Source of the DNA: CAJWOS01 sp964502005
GTDB taxonomy: Bacteria > Myxococcota_A > UBA796 > UBA2385
Direction of reading: 5' to 3'
NCBI GenBank assembly: GCA_964502005.1
Contig: CAZCUX010000008.1
Location: 124,001-188,000 of the forward strand
Length of the DNA: 64,000 bases
Part shown: one piece after another, positions 1-8,284 of the stretch
How positions within the stretch are numbered: the stretch's first letter is position 1
Layout: each line of letters starts with the position of its first letter
Program-made: the position numbers and the translations under genes
The notes under the pieces: generated by a model
Seen by the model: only the letters and a program-made list of their open reading frames with translations
Databases searched by the model: none
Told to the model about the DNA's origin: nothing

Positions 1-470
1 ACCGCAGTTCCACACTGCGTACACGAACCATCCGAAGCCGGAGGGTTCGCATCAACATGGTAGGTCGCACCGCAGTTCAGACAACTCCGCCGGCCGCTCA
101 AGCGCCGAACGATAACTTCGTCAGGCACGACAAGATTCAACACCAAGTCGATGCCCCGTCCGTTCTTCGCCAACCAATCGGCAAGAAGCTGCGCCTGGTT
201 CACCGTCCGTGGAAACCCATCAAAAAGGACACCACTCACCGCATCCGGGTCGGACAAACGAGAGGTCACAATGTCGACCACTACTTCGTCCGGCACAAGC
301 TTCCCCTGAGACATATACGAACGGGCCAGCTCGCCAAGGGCGGTACCCTCTCGCAAATGGCGACGGAATATGTCGCCCGTCGCGACATGCGGCACACCAA
401 GTAGGCCCGATACGACACCAGCTTGGGTACCCTTTCCAGCACCCGGCGGCCCGAACAACAAAACGTTCAT
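1..470 (-). CDS. adk: Adenylate kinase, partial (C-terminus beyond left edge)
   Basis: Adenylate kinase interconverts ATP+AMP and 2 ADP in the cytoplasm. The N-terminus has the P-loop GPPGAGKGTQ right after the start, followed by the AMP-binding segment with TGDIFR and the DGFPRT motif. The LID carries a CLNC...CTQC pair of cysteine knuckles, so this is the zinc-binding long form more common in Gram-positives and some deltaproteobacteria. The ATG is at 470, just after secY (stop at 488), the usual spc-operon arrangement. About 156 residues are visible; the rest lies outside the window. Confidence 0.97.
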   Translation of the reverse strand, partial: MNVLLFGPPGAGKGTQAGVVSGLLGVPHVATGDIFRRHLREGTALGELARSYMSQGKLVPDEVVVDIVTSRLSDPDAVSGVLFDGFPRTVNQAQLLADWLAKNGRGIDLVLNLVVPDEVIVRRLSGRRSCLNCGATYHVDANPPASDGSCTQCGTA

Positions 471-487
471 CTCGAACTCCGTAGAAC

Positions 488-1822
488 TCAGACGTTGCCC
501 AGCGGCTTACGACGCCCCTTGCTCCGGCCGGACCCCGAACCCAACAACCCGTCATAGTGTTGCGTGAGGAGATGACCCTCAATCTGCGCCACGGTATCCA
601 GCGACACACCCACTACAATCAACAGGCCCGTGCCCCCGAAGAAAAACGGAAGGCCATACACCGAGGTCAAAACCGTCGGAAGAATACAAACGCCCGCCAG
701 GTAGACACTCCCCCCACCGGTAAGCCGCGTGAGAATGCGATCCAAATAGTCGGCCGTCTGCTTTCCAGGCCGCACACCCGGAACGTAACCACCGTTCTTA
801 CGAAGGTTGTCTGCCACGTCCACTGGGTTGAAGGTCACCGCAGTGTAAAAGTAGGAGAAGAAGACAATCAAACCGACGTATGTAAGGTTGTACACCCACG
901 TGCCCGGGGTGAACTGGCTAGACAAGGTCTCAAAAATCGGATGAGGATACACCGTACCCACGGTGGCGGGGAACATCATCATCGACGATGCAAAAATTGG
1001 CGGGATGACACCAGCCACATTCACCTTCAACGGAAGGTGCGTGGTCTGACCACCCTGCGCACCGCCACGGCCGACCACACGCTTGGCGTATTGAATCGGG
1101 ATTCGGCGCTGGCCACGCTCGATGAAAACAATTCCCATCACGACGGCGAACATAAAGGCAGCAAGCATGACGAGCTCAAGGAGGTTTATCTCCCCGATGT
1201 CCAGCTTGTTTGTCATGTTCAAAACCGCTTGCGGAAATCCCGCAATAATACCGCCGGTGATAATCAGCGACGCGCCATTACCGACGCCACGGTCCGTAAT
1301 CTGTTCCCCAAGCCACATGACAAAGCAGCTGCCGGCGGTCATGGTGATGACGGTCATGATGCGGAACGCCCAGCCCGCTTCCAGAACCACGTCCGCGCCG
1401 CTTGAGGTCTTCATCTGCTCCAGCCCATACGCAATTGCGAAGGACTGAATGATGGCAATGCCGATAGTGAGGTAACGGGTGTACTGGTTGAGCTTCTTCC
1501 GCCCCGCCTGCCCCTCAGCACGCATCCGCTCAATTTGCGGAACGACGACCTGCCCCAACTGCACAATAATCGACGCGCTAATGTAAGGCATAATACCCAG
1601 TACAAAAACGCTAAACTGGGAAAGCGCGCCACCGCTAAACATATTGTACATGCTAAAGAGATTATCGCTGGAGGACGCAAAAAAGTCCCCCAGCGCAACC
1701 CGGTCGACCCCCGGCGCGGGGATAAACACCCCGAGCCGGAAGATGGCGAGCATCGCCAACGTAAACAGGATGCGGTTGCGAAGATCCGCAACCCGAAAAA
1801 TGTTGGCGATTGCTTCAACCAC
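488..1822 (-). CDS. secY: Protein translocase subunit SecY
   Basis: This is the central channel subunit of the SecYEG translocon in the inner membrane; it has 444 residues, normal for the family. The N-terminus (VEAIANIFRVADLRNRI) and the plug region FIPAPGVD are typical, and about ten hydrophobic segments follow. I place the start at GTG 1822, one base after the rplO stop, because the longer frame begins inside rplO and adds no SecY-like residues. It is probably translated by coupling to rplO. The likely next gene in the operon is adk. Confidence 0.97.
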   Translation of the reverse strand: MVEAIANIFRVADLRNRILFTLAMLAIFRLGVFIPAPGVDRVALGDFFASSSDNLFSMYNMFSGGALSQFSVFVLGIMPYISASIIVQLGQVVVPQIERMRAEGQAGRKKLNQYTRYLTIGIAIIQSFAIAYGLEQMKTSSGADVVLEAGWAFRIMTVITMTAGSCFVMWLGEQITDRGVGNGASLIITGGIIAGFPQAVLNMTNKLDIGEINLLELVMLAAFMFAVVMGIVFIERGQRRIPIQYAKRVVGRGGAQGGQTTHLPLKVNVAGVIPPIFASSMMMFPATVGTVYPHPIFETLSSQFTPGTWVYNLTYVGLIVFFSYFYTAVTFNPVDVADNLRKNGGYVPGVRPGKQTADYLDRILTRLTGGGSVYLAGVCILPTVLTSVYGLPFFFGGTGLLIVVGVSLDTVAQIEGHLLTQHYDGLLGSGSGRSKGRRKPLGNV

Positions 1823-1823
1823 T

Positions 1824-2270
1824 CTACACTTCCTCAGTGACCCCGCCGGCTGCCGCAATCTTCTCGGCCGCCGAGCCGGTGAACTTCGCAGCGCGAACCG
1901 TCAACGCATGACCGATCTCACCGTTCCCAAGGACCTTGACACCGTCACGGCCAATCTTGGAGATGAGTCCACGCGCCTTCAACGACTCCGCGTCAACAAC
2001 CTCACCCGCCTGGAAGTGCGCGGCAATCCGGTCGAGCCGGACTTCCGTGAACTGCTTGGCGAAAACGTTGTTGAAGCCCCGCTTCGGAAGCCGACGAGCA
2101 AGCGGCATTTGACCGCCCTCGAAAGCCCGACGAACGGTACCTCGGGCTCCTTGGCCCTTCTGACCGCGACCAGCGGTCTTGCCTTTTCCAGAACCTTCAC
2201 CACGACCAACACGCATCCGCGTCCGACGCGAACCAGCTGGCGGAGCAAGGTTGCTCAGCTCATTTGCCAT
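1824..2270 (-). CDS. rplO: 50S ribosomal protein L15
   Basis: L15 is a late-assembly 23S rRNA-binding protein. The 148-residue product begins MANELSNLAPP and has the Gly/Arg/Lys-rich segment GRGEGSGKGKTAGRGQKGQ that is the hallmark of L15. The ATG at 2270 is preceded by GGAG at good spacing; an upstream ATG at 2291 overlaps the rpmD end and lacks conserved residues. It sits between rpmD and secY as in the canonical spc operon. Confidence 0.97.
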   Translation of the reverse strand: MANELSNLAPPAGSRRTRMRVGRGEGSGKGKTAGRGQKGQGARGTVRRAFEGGQMPLARRLPKRGFNNVFAKQFTEVRLDRIAAHFQAGEVVDAESLKARGLISKIGRDGVKVLGNGEIGHALTVRAAKFTGSAAEKIAAAGGVTEEV

Positions 2271-2287
2271 GACCGCTCCAAACCTAA

Positions 2288-2479
2288 TCAACCAGCCGTA
2301 ACTTCGGAGACGTCAACAAGGTGTAGCACCTTCTTGACCATGCCCCGAACGGCCGGAGTGTTTTCGAGAACCCGGGAATGGTTCACCTTGCGGAGCCCCA
2401 AACCACGGACAGTCGCACGCTGCGATTCAGTCGAACCGATAACGCTGCGCTTGAGAGTCACCATAAGCTTGTCAGCCAT
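2288..2479 (-). CDS. rpmD: 50S ribosomal protein L30
   Basis: The 63-residue L30 begins MADKLMVTLKRSVIGS and contains the expected GLGLRKVNHSR and MVKKVLHLV segments. The start at 2479 has a strong AGGAGG five bases upstream. Bacterial L30 is sometimes lost, so its presence in the canonical place between rpsE and rplO is worth noting. Confidence 0.96.
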   Translation of the reverse strand: MADKLMVTLKRSVIGSTESQRATVRGLGLRKVNHSRVLENTPAVRGMVKKVLHLVDVSEVTAG

Positions 2480-2487
2480 TTGTCCTC

Positions 2488-3063
2488 CTAAGCGCCGTGC
2501 GACGCCTGGCCCCAAACATGGGCGCCGACGTTGTAGTCCGCCATGATGTCGTCAACTTTCTTTCCAACGCGCGCAGCGTACATCTCTGGCGACTCAAGTC
2601 GCTGGAGAGCATCCACCACGGCGCGAACGACATTGTGCGGGTTGTTGGTGCCAAGCACCTTGGTAAGCATGTTGTGGTAGCCCGCAGCGTCAAGCAGCGA
2701 GCGAACCGCAGCACCAGCGATAACGCCGGTACCAGGGGACGCGGGCCGCAGAACAACCTGCGCAGCACCAAACTTGCCAATGATGTAGTGAGGCACAGTG
2801 CCGTCAACGACCGGGACCGAGAACATGCTGCGACGAGCACGCTCTGTGGCCTTGCGAATCGCTTCCGGAACCTCAGCCGCCTTGCCGTGGCCCACCCCAA
2901 CGCGACCCTGACCGTCACCGACGACGACCAGCGCAGCGAAGTTGAAGCGACGGCCGCCCTTGACGACCTTGGCAACTCGATTGACGACAACAGTCTTTTC
3001 AATCAAGTTGCTCTCTTCTTCCTGCCGCCGCTCACGACGCGGCTTCGCACCCATCTTACTCAT
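2488..3063 (-). CDS. rpsE: 30S ribosomal protein S5
   Basis: S5 takes part in decoding fidelity at the 30S mRNA entry site. The 191-residue product has the dsRBD-like N-domain (RVAKVVKGGRRFNFAALVVV) and the C-terminal S5 domain with AAVRSLLDAAGYHN. I chose ATG 3063, preceded by GGAG, and not the upstream in-frame start at 3129, which lies inside rplR. The N-terminus is charged and slightly long (MSKMGAKPRRERRQEEE). Confidence 0.97.
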   Translation of the reverse strand: MSKMGAKPRRERRQEEESNLIEKTVVVNRVAKVVKGGRRFNFAALVVVGDGQGRVGVGHGKAAEVPEAIRKATERARRSMFSVPVVDGTVPHYIIGKFGAAQVVLRPASPGTGVIAGAAVRSLLDAAGYHNMLTKVLGTNNPHNVVRAVVDALQRLESPEMYAARVGKKVDDIMADYNVGAHVWGQASHGA

Positions 3064-3097
3064 AAAAGTCTCCAAGATTCCGCCGCAAAGCGGAGAG

Positions 3098-3460
3098 TCA
3101 GAACTCGAGACCCGCTTCCCGAGCGGCATCCGCCAAAGCCTTTACTCGGCCATGGTACAGGAAGCCGTTCCGGTCGAAGACCACGGACTTGATGCCTGCG
3201 GCTTGCGCACGCTGCGCAATGACCGCTCCAACCCGCTTCGCACCCTCGATGTTTCCATTGCCCTCGCCAGCGACATCCTTCTGCACAGTGCTTGCCGCAA
3301 CCAGGGTGTTCCCGGAAACGTCGTCGACGACCTGTGCGTAGATGTGGGTGGCGGAACGGAACACTGAAAGACGCGGGCGGGCAGCTGAACCACGAACGGT
3401 CTTGCGGATGTGGGCCTTGCGGCGCGCACGCGCTGCCTTCCGCTGATTGTTGTTGCTCAT
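3098..3460 (-). CDS. rplR: 50S ribosomal protein L18
   Basis: L18 binds 5S rRNA together with L5. The product is 120 residues, with the Arg/Lys-rich N-terminus and the conserved segments RPRLSVFRS and HIYAQVVDD, and a C-terminus with FDRNGFLYHGRVKALADAAREAGL. ATG 3460 was preferred over a TTG two codons upstream because AGG lies at suitable spacing. Confidence 0.97.
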   Translation of the reverse strand: MSNNNQRKAARARRKAHIRKTVRGSAARPRLSVFRSATHIYAQVVDDVSGNTLVAASTVQKDVAGEGNGNIEGAKRVGAVIAQRAQAAGIKSVVFDRNGFLYHGRVKALADAAREAGLEF

Positions 3461-3486
3461 GTTCAATACCTCTTTGCCAACAATGT

Positions 3487-4029
3487 CTACTGTCCGGACT
3501 TGCCGGCCTTGAGACGAACATGTTCGCCAACGTAGCGAACACCCTTGCCCTTATAGCTGTCAGGCGAACGAAAACCGCGAAGCTCGGCAGCAACCTGGCC
3601 AACAGCTTCCTTGTCGAAGCCGCTAACCACAATCTTTGTCCTATCCTTGGGATCGACAGCGATGTCGATACCCGAGGGGAAAGGATACTCGATGGGGTGG
3701 CTGTAGCCCAAGCTCAACACGAGCTGCTTGCCCTTCACCTCGGCCTTGTAGCCGACCCCGATAATCTCGAGGTTTTTGGTGAAGCCGGCCGACACGCCCT
3801 TCACCATGTTGGCGAGGAGAGCACGCATCAAGCCATGAGCCGCCCGAACGGGACCGGAATCCCCTTCTCGGTTGACATTGACGACCTTGTCGCCAAACTC
3901 GAACGACACGCCTGGAGCAACCTTGCGGACGATTTCGCCCTTCGGGCCTTTGACCCGAAGATTGCCGTCCTCAACCCGGACATCCACGTTTGCCGGGATG
4001 GTCACAGGCTTTCTTCCAATACGCGACAT
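3487..4029 (-). CDS. rplF: 50S ribosomal protein L6
   Basis: L6 is a two-domain 23S rRNA-binding protein near the factor-binding site. The product is 180 residues and begins MSRIGRKPVTIP; the signature region ends PDSYKGKGVRYVGEHVRLK. Length and position between rpsH and rplR are canonical. Confidence 0.97.
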   Translation of the reverse strand: MSRIGRKPVTIPANVDVRVEDGNLRVKGPKGEIVRKVAPGVSFEFGDKVVNVNREGDSGPVRAAHGLMRALLANMVKGVSAGFTKNLEIIGVGYKAEVKGKQLVLSLGYSHPIEYPFPSGIDIAVDPKDRTKIVVSGFDKEAVGQVAAELRGFRSPDSYKGKGVRYVGEHVRLKAGKSGQ

Positions 4030-4052
4030 CAGACTGTCCCCTTTCGCGAGCG

Positions 4053-4445
4053 CTACCAGACGTAGCAGATGACTTCACCGCCGACGCCCTCTTTCCGAGC
4101 ATCACGGTCAGTCAACACGCCGCGAGGAGTGGTGAGAATGGCAACGCCAAGGCCGTTGCGGACACGAGGCACGTCTTGCTTGCCGACGTACATACGACGC
4201 GACGGCTTGCTGACGCGAGTGATCCCACGGATCACAGCCTGGTTTTCCTCGTCGTACTTCGGGAAGATTTTAATCTTCCCCTGAGGACCTTCTTCGATGT
4301 CGATGTAGCCATCGATGAAGCCTTCAGCCTTCAAAATTCGCACTACCGCCAACTTGAGCCGCGACTTGGGCACCACAACAGATGAGTGCCCAGCACGGAT
4401 GGCGTTCCGGATCCGCGTAAGCAGATCTGCGATCGGATCAGTCAT
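4053..4445 (-). CDS. rpsH: 30S ribosomal protein S8
   Basis: S8 is a primary 16S rRNA-binding protein and, in E. coli, the autogenous repressor of the spc operon. The 130-residue product begins MTDPIADLLTRIRNA and ends with GVLTDRDARKEGVGGEVICYVW, both S8 hallmarks. If S8 also regulates this operon, its target may be the structured rplX-rplE gap at 5242-5314. Confidence 0.97.
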   Translation of the reverse strand: MTDPIADLLTRIRNAIRAGHSSVVVPKSRLKLAVVRILKAEGFIDGYIDIEEGPQGKIKIFPKYDEENQAVIRGITRVSKPSRRMYVGKQDVPRVRNGLGVAILTTPRGVLTDRDARKEGVGGEVICYVW

Positions 4446-4493
4446 TCAATCCTCCCAATGTCGGCACACGCGCCGACGTCGACCTGCAGAGGG

Positions 4494-4679
4494 TCACCAG
4501 GACGCCTTCTTCACACCAGGAATCTGTCCATCAAGGGCAAGACTCCGGAAGCAGATGCGGCACATGTCGAACGCACGCAAGTACGCCCGAGGCCGGCCGC
4601 ACAGCGGACAGCGGTTTCCCGCGCGCACCTTGAATTTGGGCGCCCGCTTGCTTTTCACGATCATAGACTTTTTGGCCAT
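4494..4679 (-). CDS. rpsN: 30S ribosomal protein S14, short zinc-binding type
   Basis: This is the 61-residue type-Z S14, with two CxxC knuckles (CPLCGRP and CRICFRSLA) that bind zinc. The long zinc-free S14 of E. coli is about 100 residues, so this is the C+ paralogue form. The start at ATG 4679 gives MAKKSMIVKSKR, the normal S14Z N-terminus; the upstream in-frame extension overlaps rplE. Confidence 0.96.
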   Translation of the reverse strand: MAKKSMIVKSKRAPKFKVRAGNRCPLCGRPRAYLRAFDMCRICFRSLALDGQIPGVKKASW

Positions 4680-4698
4680 CTCGAACTCCGATTCGTTT

Positions 4699-5241
4699 TC
4701 ACACGCGGAAGGGGACACCGAGGAGGCGAAGCAGCTCGCGCGCTTCTTCATCCGAGGTGGCCGAGGTCACGAAGCTGATGTTCATGCCGTTGATCCGCTT
4801 GACTTTGTCGTACTCGATCTCGGGAAACACGATCTGCTCAGTAAGACCCATGTTGTAGTTCCCGCGACCATCAAAGCCATTCGGGTCCAAACCGCGGAAG
4901 TCGCGAATTCGGGGAATTGCGACGGTCACAAGGCGGTCCAGGAACTCCCACATGCGGGCACCCCGGAGGGTCACCTTCGCACCGATGGGCATTCCTTCCC
5001 GAAGCTTGAAGTTGGCGATCGACCGACGAGCGCGACGAATGACCGCCTTCTGACCGGTGATGAGCGTAAGCTCCTCAGCCGCTGCATCAAGGAGCTTTAC
5101 GTTTTGAATCGCCTCACGCATGCTCGTGTTGACCACGATCTTGTGGAGACGCGGAATCTCCATGACGTTGGCGTACGAGAAGCGATTGCGAAGCTCACTC
5201 GCAACCTCTTCCGAATACATAACTTTCAAACGTGGCTGCAT
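4699..5241 (-). CDS. rplE: 50S ribosomal protein L5
   Basis: L5 binds 5S rRNA and contacts S13 in the intersubunit bridge. The 180-residue product contains KIVVNTSMREA, TGQKAVIRRARRSIANFKLREGMPIG and a C-terminus ending RLLGVPFRV, all typical. It is separated from rplX by 73 bases, the largest gap inside the spc part, at the same junction where E. coli S8 binds the mRNA. Confidence 0.97.
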   Translation of the reverse strand: MQPRLKVMYSEEVASELRNRFSYANVMEIPRLHKIVVNTSMREAIQNVKLLDAAAEELTLITGQKAVIRRARRSIANFKLREGMPIGAKVTLRGARMWEFLDRLVTVAIPRIRDFRGLDPNGFDGRGNYNMGLTEQIVFPEIEYDKVKRINGMNISFVTSATSDEEARELLRLLGVPFRV

Positions 5242-5314
5242 TTGTACCTTCCCGTCGAGTTGACTCGCCGAATTCAGCCGTTGAACTTGTTTGAACGACG
5301 ATAGGCACGGCCTA

Positions 5315-5635
5315 TCAGTCGATGTCCTTCATGGTCTGCTTGTCGTAGCGGACCTTCCGGCCGTCCTCAGACATGCGCCAACCGACCTTGAGGCGGCGGC
5401 TCTGCTCGGCGTCCCACAGCGCCACATTCGAGATGTGGACGGGAAGTTCCTTCTTCATCGTGCCGCCTGGCGCACCGTTGCGGGGCTTGACGTGGCGAAT
5501 GACCACATTCACGCCTTCAACAACGACCCGCTCCTTGGCCTTGAGGACCCGGAGGACCTTGCCAACGCGACCGCGGTTGCTGCCGGTGGTGACAACCACC
5601 GTGTCGTCCTTGCGGACCTTGAACTTGGCTGTCAT
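5315..5635 (-). CDS. rplX: 50S ribosomal protein L24
   Basis: L24 is an assembly initiator of the large subunit. The 106-residue product has the KOW motif (VRKDDTVVVTTGSNRGRVGKVLRVL) and the conserved HVKPRNGAPGG and VHISNVAL segments. It follows rplN by three bases. A 7-bp hairpin overlaps its stop codon. Confidence 0.97.
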   Translation of the reverse strand: MTAKFKVRKDDTVVVTTGSNRGRVGKVLRVLKAKERVVVEGVNVVIRHVKPRNGAPGGTMKKELPVHISNVALWDAEQSRRLKVGWRMSEDGRKVRYDKQTMKDID

Positions 5636-5638
5636 TTC

Positions 5639-6007
5639 CTACAGGACCTCTGGTGCAAGCGAAACGATCTTCATGAAGCTCTTGGCACGAAGCTCACGAG
5701 CAACGGGACCGAAGATACGGGTACCAATCGGCTCGCCATCCTTGTCCACCAGAACTGCAGAGTTGGAATCGAACCGAATGTAGGAACCATCCCGCCGACG
5801 AATCTCTTTCGAGGTACGCACGATGACGGCCTTGGCGAGGGAACCCTTCTTCACTTTTCCGTTCGGAAGGGCTTCTTTGACGCTGACGACAACAATGTCA
5901 CCCAAGGAAGCGTACTTACGCTTGCTCCCACCGATGACTTTGATGCACTGAAGCTTTTTGGCTCCAGAGTTGTCTGCTACGTCCATGGTGGACTGCATCT
6001 GAATCAT
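5639..6007 (-). CDS. rplN: 50S ribosomal protein L14
   Basis: L14 lies at the interface of the large subunit and forms bridge contacts with 16S rRNA. The 122-residue product begins MIQMQSTMDVADNSGAKK and ends with KIVSLAPEVL, near-universal L14 features. In E. coli this gene starts the spc operon; here it follows rpsQ by 39 bases with no obvious terminator or promoter between. Confidence 0.97.
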   Translation of the reverse strand: MIQMQSTMDVADNSGAKKLQCIKVIGGSKRKYASLGDIVVVSVKEALPNGKVKKGSLAKAVIVRTSKEIRRRDGSYIRFDSNSAVLVDKDGEPIGTRIFGPVARELRAKSFMKIVSLAPEVL

Positions 6008-6046
6008 AAACAGACTCCCCGGACCCGAAGGCCCTCGGATCAGATT

Positions 6047-6310
6047 TCAGTGGATGTCCGCCGCACCAACCACAACCCAGCGCTTCGTGCGGGAAAGTGG
6101 ACGGGACTCACGGATGACCACGGTATCGTTGACGGAGAACTGGTTCTCTTCGTCGTGGGCCTTGTACGTTTTGCGCCGGTTGATGTACTTGTGGTACCGA
6201 GGATGCATCACACGGCGCATTACCTCAACAACCACGGTCTTGTCCATCTTGTCAGACACAACGCGACCGACGAGCGAGCGCTTACCAGAGTTGGCGGAGG
6301 ACTCCGACAT
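6047..6310 (-). CDS. rpsQ: 30S ribosomal protein S17
   Basis: S17 is a primary 16S rRNA-binding protein with an OB fold. The 87-residue product has GRVVSDKMDKTVVVEV and a C-terminus with VVIRESRPLSRTKRW. ATG 6310 was chosen because AGAGAGGTCGAG lies just upstream; the longer frame runs into the structured rpmC-rpsQ gap. It is separated from rpmC by 171 bases holding three hairpins, unusual for neighbours that normally touch. Confidence 0.95.
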   Translation of the reverse strand: MSESSANSGKRSLVGRVVSDKMDKTVVVEVMRRVMHPRYHKYINRRKTYKAHDEENQFSVNDTVVIRESRPLSRTKRWVVVGAADIH

Positions 6311-6481
6311 CTCGACCTCTCTTTTAGATTTTTCGACGCGACGTGACCGGTCTCCCGAAGCGGGACTCGGCAACATCCGGTACCGCATGATTTCGCGGTA
6401 CCGGACGCGTCATGAAGCGCGCAGCGAGTATCTCGCTTGCGCGCCGGTGGCAACCCATCTCAGTAAGATGGGCTGATCAAG
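6311..6481 (-). other. Structured rpmC-rpsQ spacer with three hairpins
   Basis: This 171-base spacer lies inside the S10/spc transcript. It contains CCCATCT/AGATGGG (6454-6472, 5-nt loop), GCGCGCAGCGAG paired with CTCGCT-T-GCGCGC (6417-6444, one bulge) and a perfect 11-bp repeat TCCGGTACCGC/GCGGTACCGGA (6376-6405, 8-nt loop). None is followed by a U-run, so they look more like processing or regulatory structures than simple terminators. No plausible gene was seen in it. Confidence 0.6.
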
Positions 6482-6814
6482 TCACTCGCCGAGGCCGAAG
6501 CGCCCGGCAACCCCGGAAAGATACCCGCTGGATTGCTGGGTACCACCTTCCGAAGCTCCGTCCACAGCAGGGATCACAAACGAGCGACCATGCTCGAGCC
6601 GAAGCGAACCAACCGGAACACCGGCGTTGACTTCACGCTCGCGCTGGATCGTTTGCGCCCGCGCAATGGAACGACGCAGCTTCTTGAGGAGCGAAACGTC
6701 CTCAAGAGCTTCGCCAGCATGCTGCAAGGAAGCGCGCGTAAGCTCCACTTCCCAGCTCATCTCCTGATGCACCAGGCTGCGGTCATCAAGACCACGAAGT
6801 CCGCTCGCATCCAT
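6482..6814 (-). CDS. rpmC: 50S ribosomal protein L29 with C-terminal extension
   Basis: Position between rplP and rpsQ and the helical hairpin (about residues 1-62, including LLKKLRRSIARAQTIQRER) identify L29, which binds near the peptide exit. L29 is normally about 60-75 residues; this product has 110, with roughly 45 extra residues at the C-terminus rich in Gly and Ser. The ATG at 6814 overlaps the rplP stop (TGATG), so translation is probably coupled. The core is less conserved than its neighbours, so the assignment rests partly on context. Confidence 0.85.
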   Translation of the reverse strand: MDASGLRGLDDRSLVHQEMSWEVELTRASLQHAGEALEDVSLLKKLRRSIARAQTIQREREVNAGVPVGSLRLEHGRSFVIPAVDGASEGGTQQSSGYLSGVAGRFGLGE

Positions 6815-7230
6815 CACAGCACCTCACGACGCTGGACAAAACGAGTAGCCAGCGGCAACTTGTGTCCGCACAGCCGGAAGGCTTCCCGAGCCATTTCCTC
6901 GGGAACACCTTCGAGCTCGTACAAAACACGGCCGGGCTTGACAACGGCAACCCACAACTCGGGGTTGCCCTTGCCCTTACCCATCCGGGTTTCGGCCGGC
7001 TTCTTGCTGAGCGGCTTATCAGGGAAGACACGGATCCAGACCTTACCGCCACGCTTCACGTGACGAGTAAGAGCAATACGACCCGCTTCAATCTGGCGCG
7101 CAGTGATCCAGCCGCACTCGGTGGCCTGGAGGCCGAAGTCACCGAAGGAAACTTCGGAGCCCCGGTAGGCCAAGCCACGCATACGGCCTTTCTGGCGCTT
7201 ACGGTACTTCACCCGCTTTGGACTAAGCAT
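6814..7230 (-). CDS. rplP: 50S ribosomal protein L16
   Basis: L16 organises the A-site tRNA region of 23S rRNA. The 138-residue product begins MLSPKRVKYRKRQKGRMRG and contains RIFPDKPL-like (RVFPDKPLSKKPAETRMGKGKG) and PGRVLYELEGV segments. Its stop shares a base with the rpmC start. Confidence 0.97.
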   Translation of the reverse strand: MLSPKRVKYRKRQKGRMRGLAYRGSEVSFGDFGLQATECGWITARQIEAGRIALTRHVKRGGKVWIRVFPDKPLSKKPAETRMGKGKGNPELWVAVVKPGRVLYELEGVPEEMAREAFRLCGHKLPLATRFVQRREVL

Positions 7231-7256
7231 CTGAACCTCCTGTTACGTCACGCCAC

Positions 7257-7904
7257 TCAGGCGGCTCGATCTTCGTCGCCGGCAAGGACTTCACCGCGGA
7301 ACACCCAAACGCGGACGCCAATGACGCCGTAGGTGGTACGCGCTTCGGCCAAGCCGTAGTCCACATCTGCACGAAGGGTATGAAGAGGAACGCGACCTTC
7401 ATGGTAACGCTCCGTACGACCCATCTCCGCACCACCCAACCGACCGGAGCAGATGACCTTGATGCCTTCTGCGCCTGCACGGCGAGCTTGCGTGACAGCC
7501 TTCTTCATTGCCCGACGGAAGCTGACGCGCTTCTCGAGCTGAGCTGCGATGTTTTCTGCGACGAGGACTGCATCGGTCTCGACCTTGCGGACTTCAATAA
7601 TGTTGAGGAACACCTCGGTGTTGCTCATCTTTTGAAGTTCAGCACGGAGCGAATCCAGACCGGCGCCGCGCTTCCCGATAATCAAACCGGGCTTAGCAGC
7701 GTGGACGTAGACTTTTGCTTTGTTTGCAGCACGCTCAATGGACACACGGGCGACGCCCGCGTCCTTGAGCTTCTTTTTGAGGTGCCGGCGGATCTGGATG
7801 TCCTCGTGGAGGAACCGCTGGTAGTCCCGCTCGGCGTACCATTTGGACTGCCAGTCACGGATCACGCCGACGCGGAACCCAACCGGATGAATCTTTTGAC
7901 CCAT
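7257..7904 (-). CDS. rpsC: 30S ribosomal protein S3
   Basis: S3 lines the mRNA entry channel and carries a KH domain. The 215-residue product begins MGQKIHPVGFRVGVIRDW and has the KH GxxG loop in GLIIGKRGAGL (about residues 72-82). The C-terminal domain ends VWVFRGEVLAGDEDRAA. It overlaps the rplV stop by one base (TGATG). Confidence 0.97.
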   Translation of the reverse strand: MGQKIHPVGFRVGVIRDWQSKWYAERDYQRFLHEDIQIRRHLKKKLKDAGVARVSIERAANKAKVYVHAAKPGLIIGKRGAGLDSLRAELQKMSNTEVFLNIIEVRKVETDAVLVAENIAAQLEKRVSFRRAMKKAVTQARRAGAEGIKVICSGRLGGAEMGRTERYHEGRVPLHTLRADVDYGLAEARTTYGVIGVRVWVFRGEVLAGDEDRAA

Positions 7905-8257
7905 CAGTTCACTCCCTTGCCCACCACGACCGTGATGTGGCTGGTCTTTTTGAGGACCTTGTTGGCCATACCCCGGGCACGGGGACGGAACCGTCGGAGC
8001 GTTGGCCCCTGGTCCACGTAGATTTGCTGAACCACCAGGTCGTCGATGTCAAGCTCGACTGATGCCCGGTTGGCTTTGTATTCGGCGTTGGCTACCGCGG
8101 ACTCGACAAGGGTCTTGATGAGACTTGCGGACTTCTTGCGCGTAAACGCAAGCACCTCAAGTGCCTCACCAACATCCATGCCCCGAACGAGGTCGGCCAC
8201 CAACCGTGCCTTTCGCGGGGAGACCCGCGCGAGGCGAAGAACTGCTTTGGCTTCCAT
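7904..8257 (-). CDS. rplV: 50S ribosomal protein L22
   Basis: L22 lines the peptide exit tunnel. The 117-residue product has ARVSPRKARLVADLVRGMDVGEAL at the N-terminus and the conserved tip region VDQGPTLRRFRPRARGMA near the C-terminus. Coupled to rpsC by a one-base overlap. Confidence 0.97.
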   Translation of the reverse strand: MEAKAVLRLARVSPRKARLVADLVRGMDVGEALEVLAFTRKKSASLIKTLVESAVANAEYKANRASVELDIDDLVVQQIYVDQGPTLRRFRPRARGMANKVLKKTSHITVVVGKGVN

Positions 8258-8284
8258 GTTGCGACTCCTACCGCATCCCGGCCA

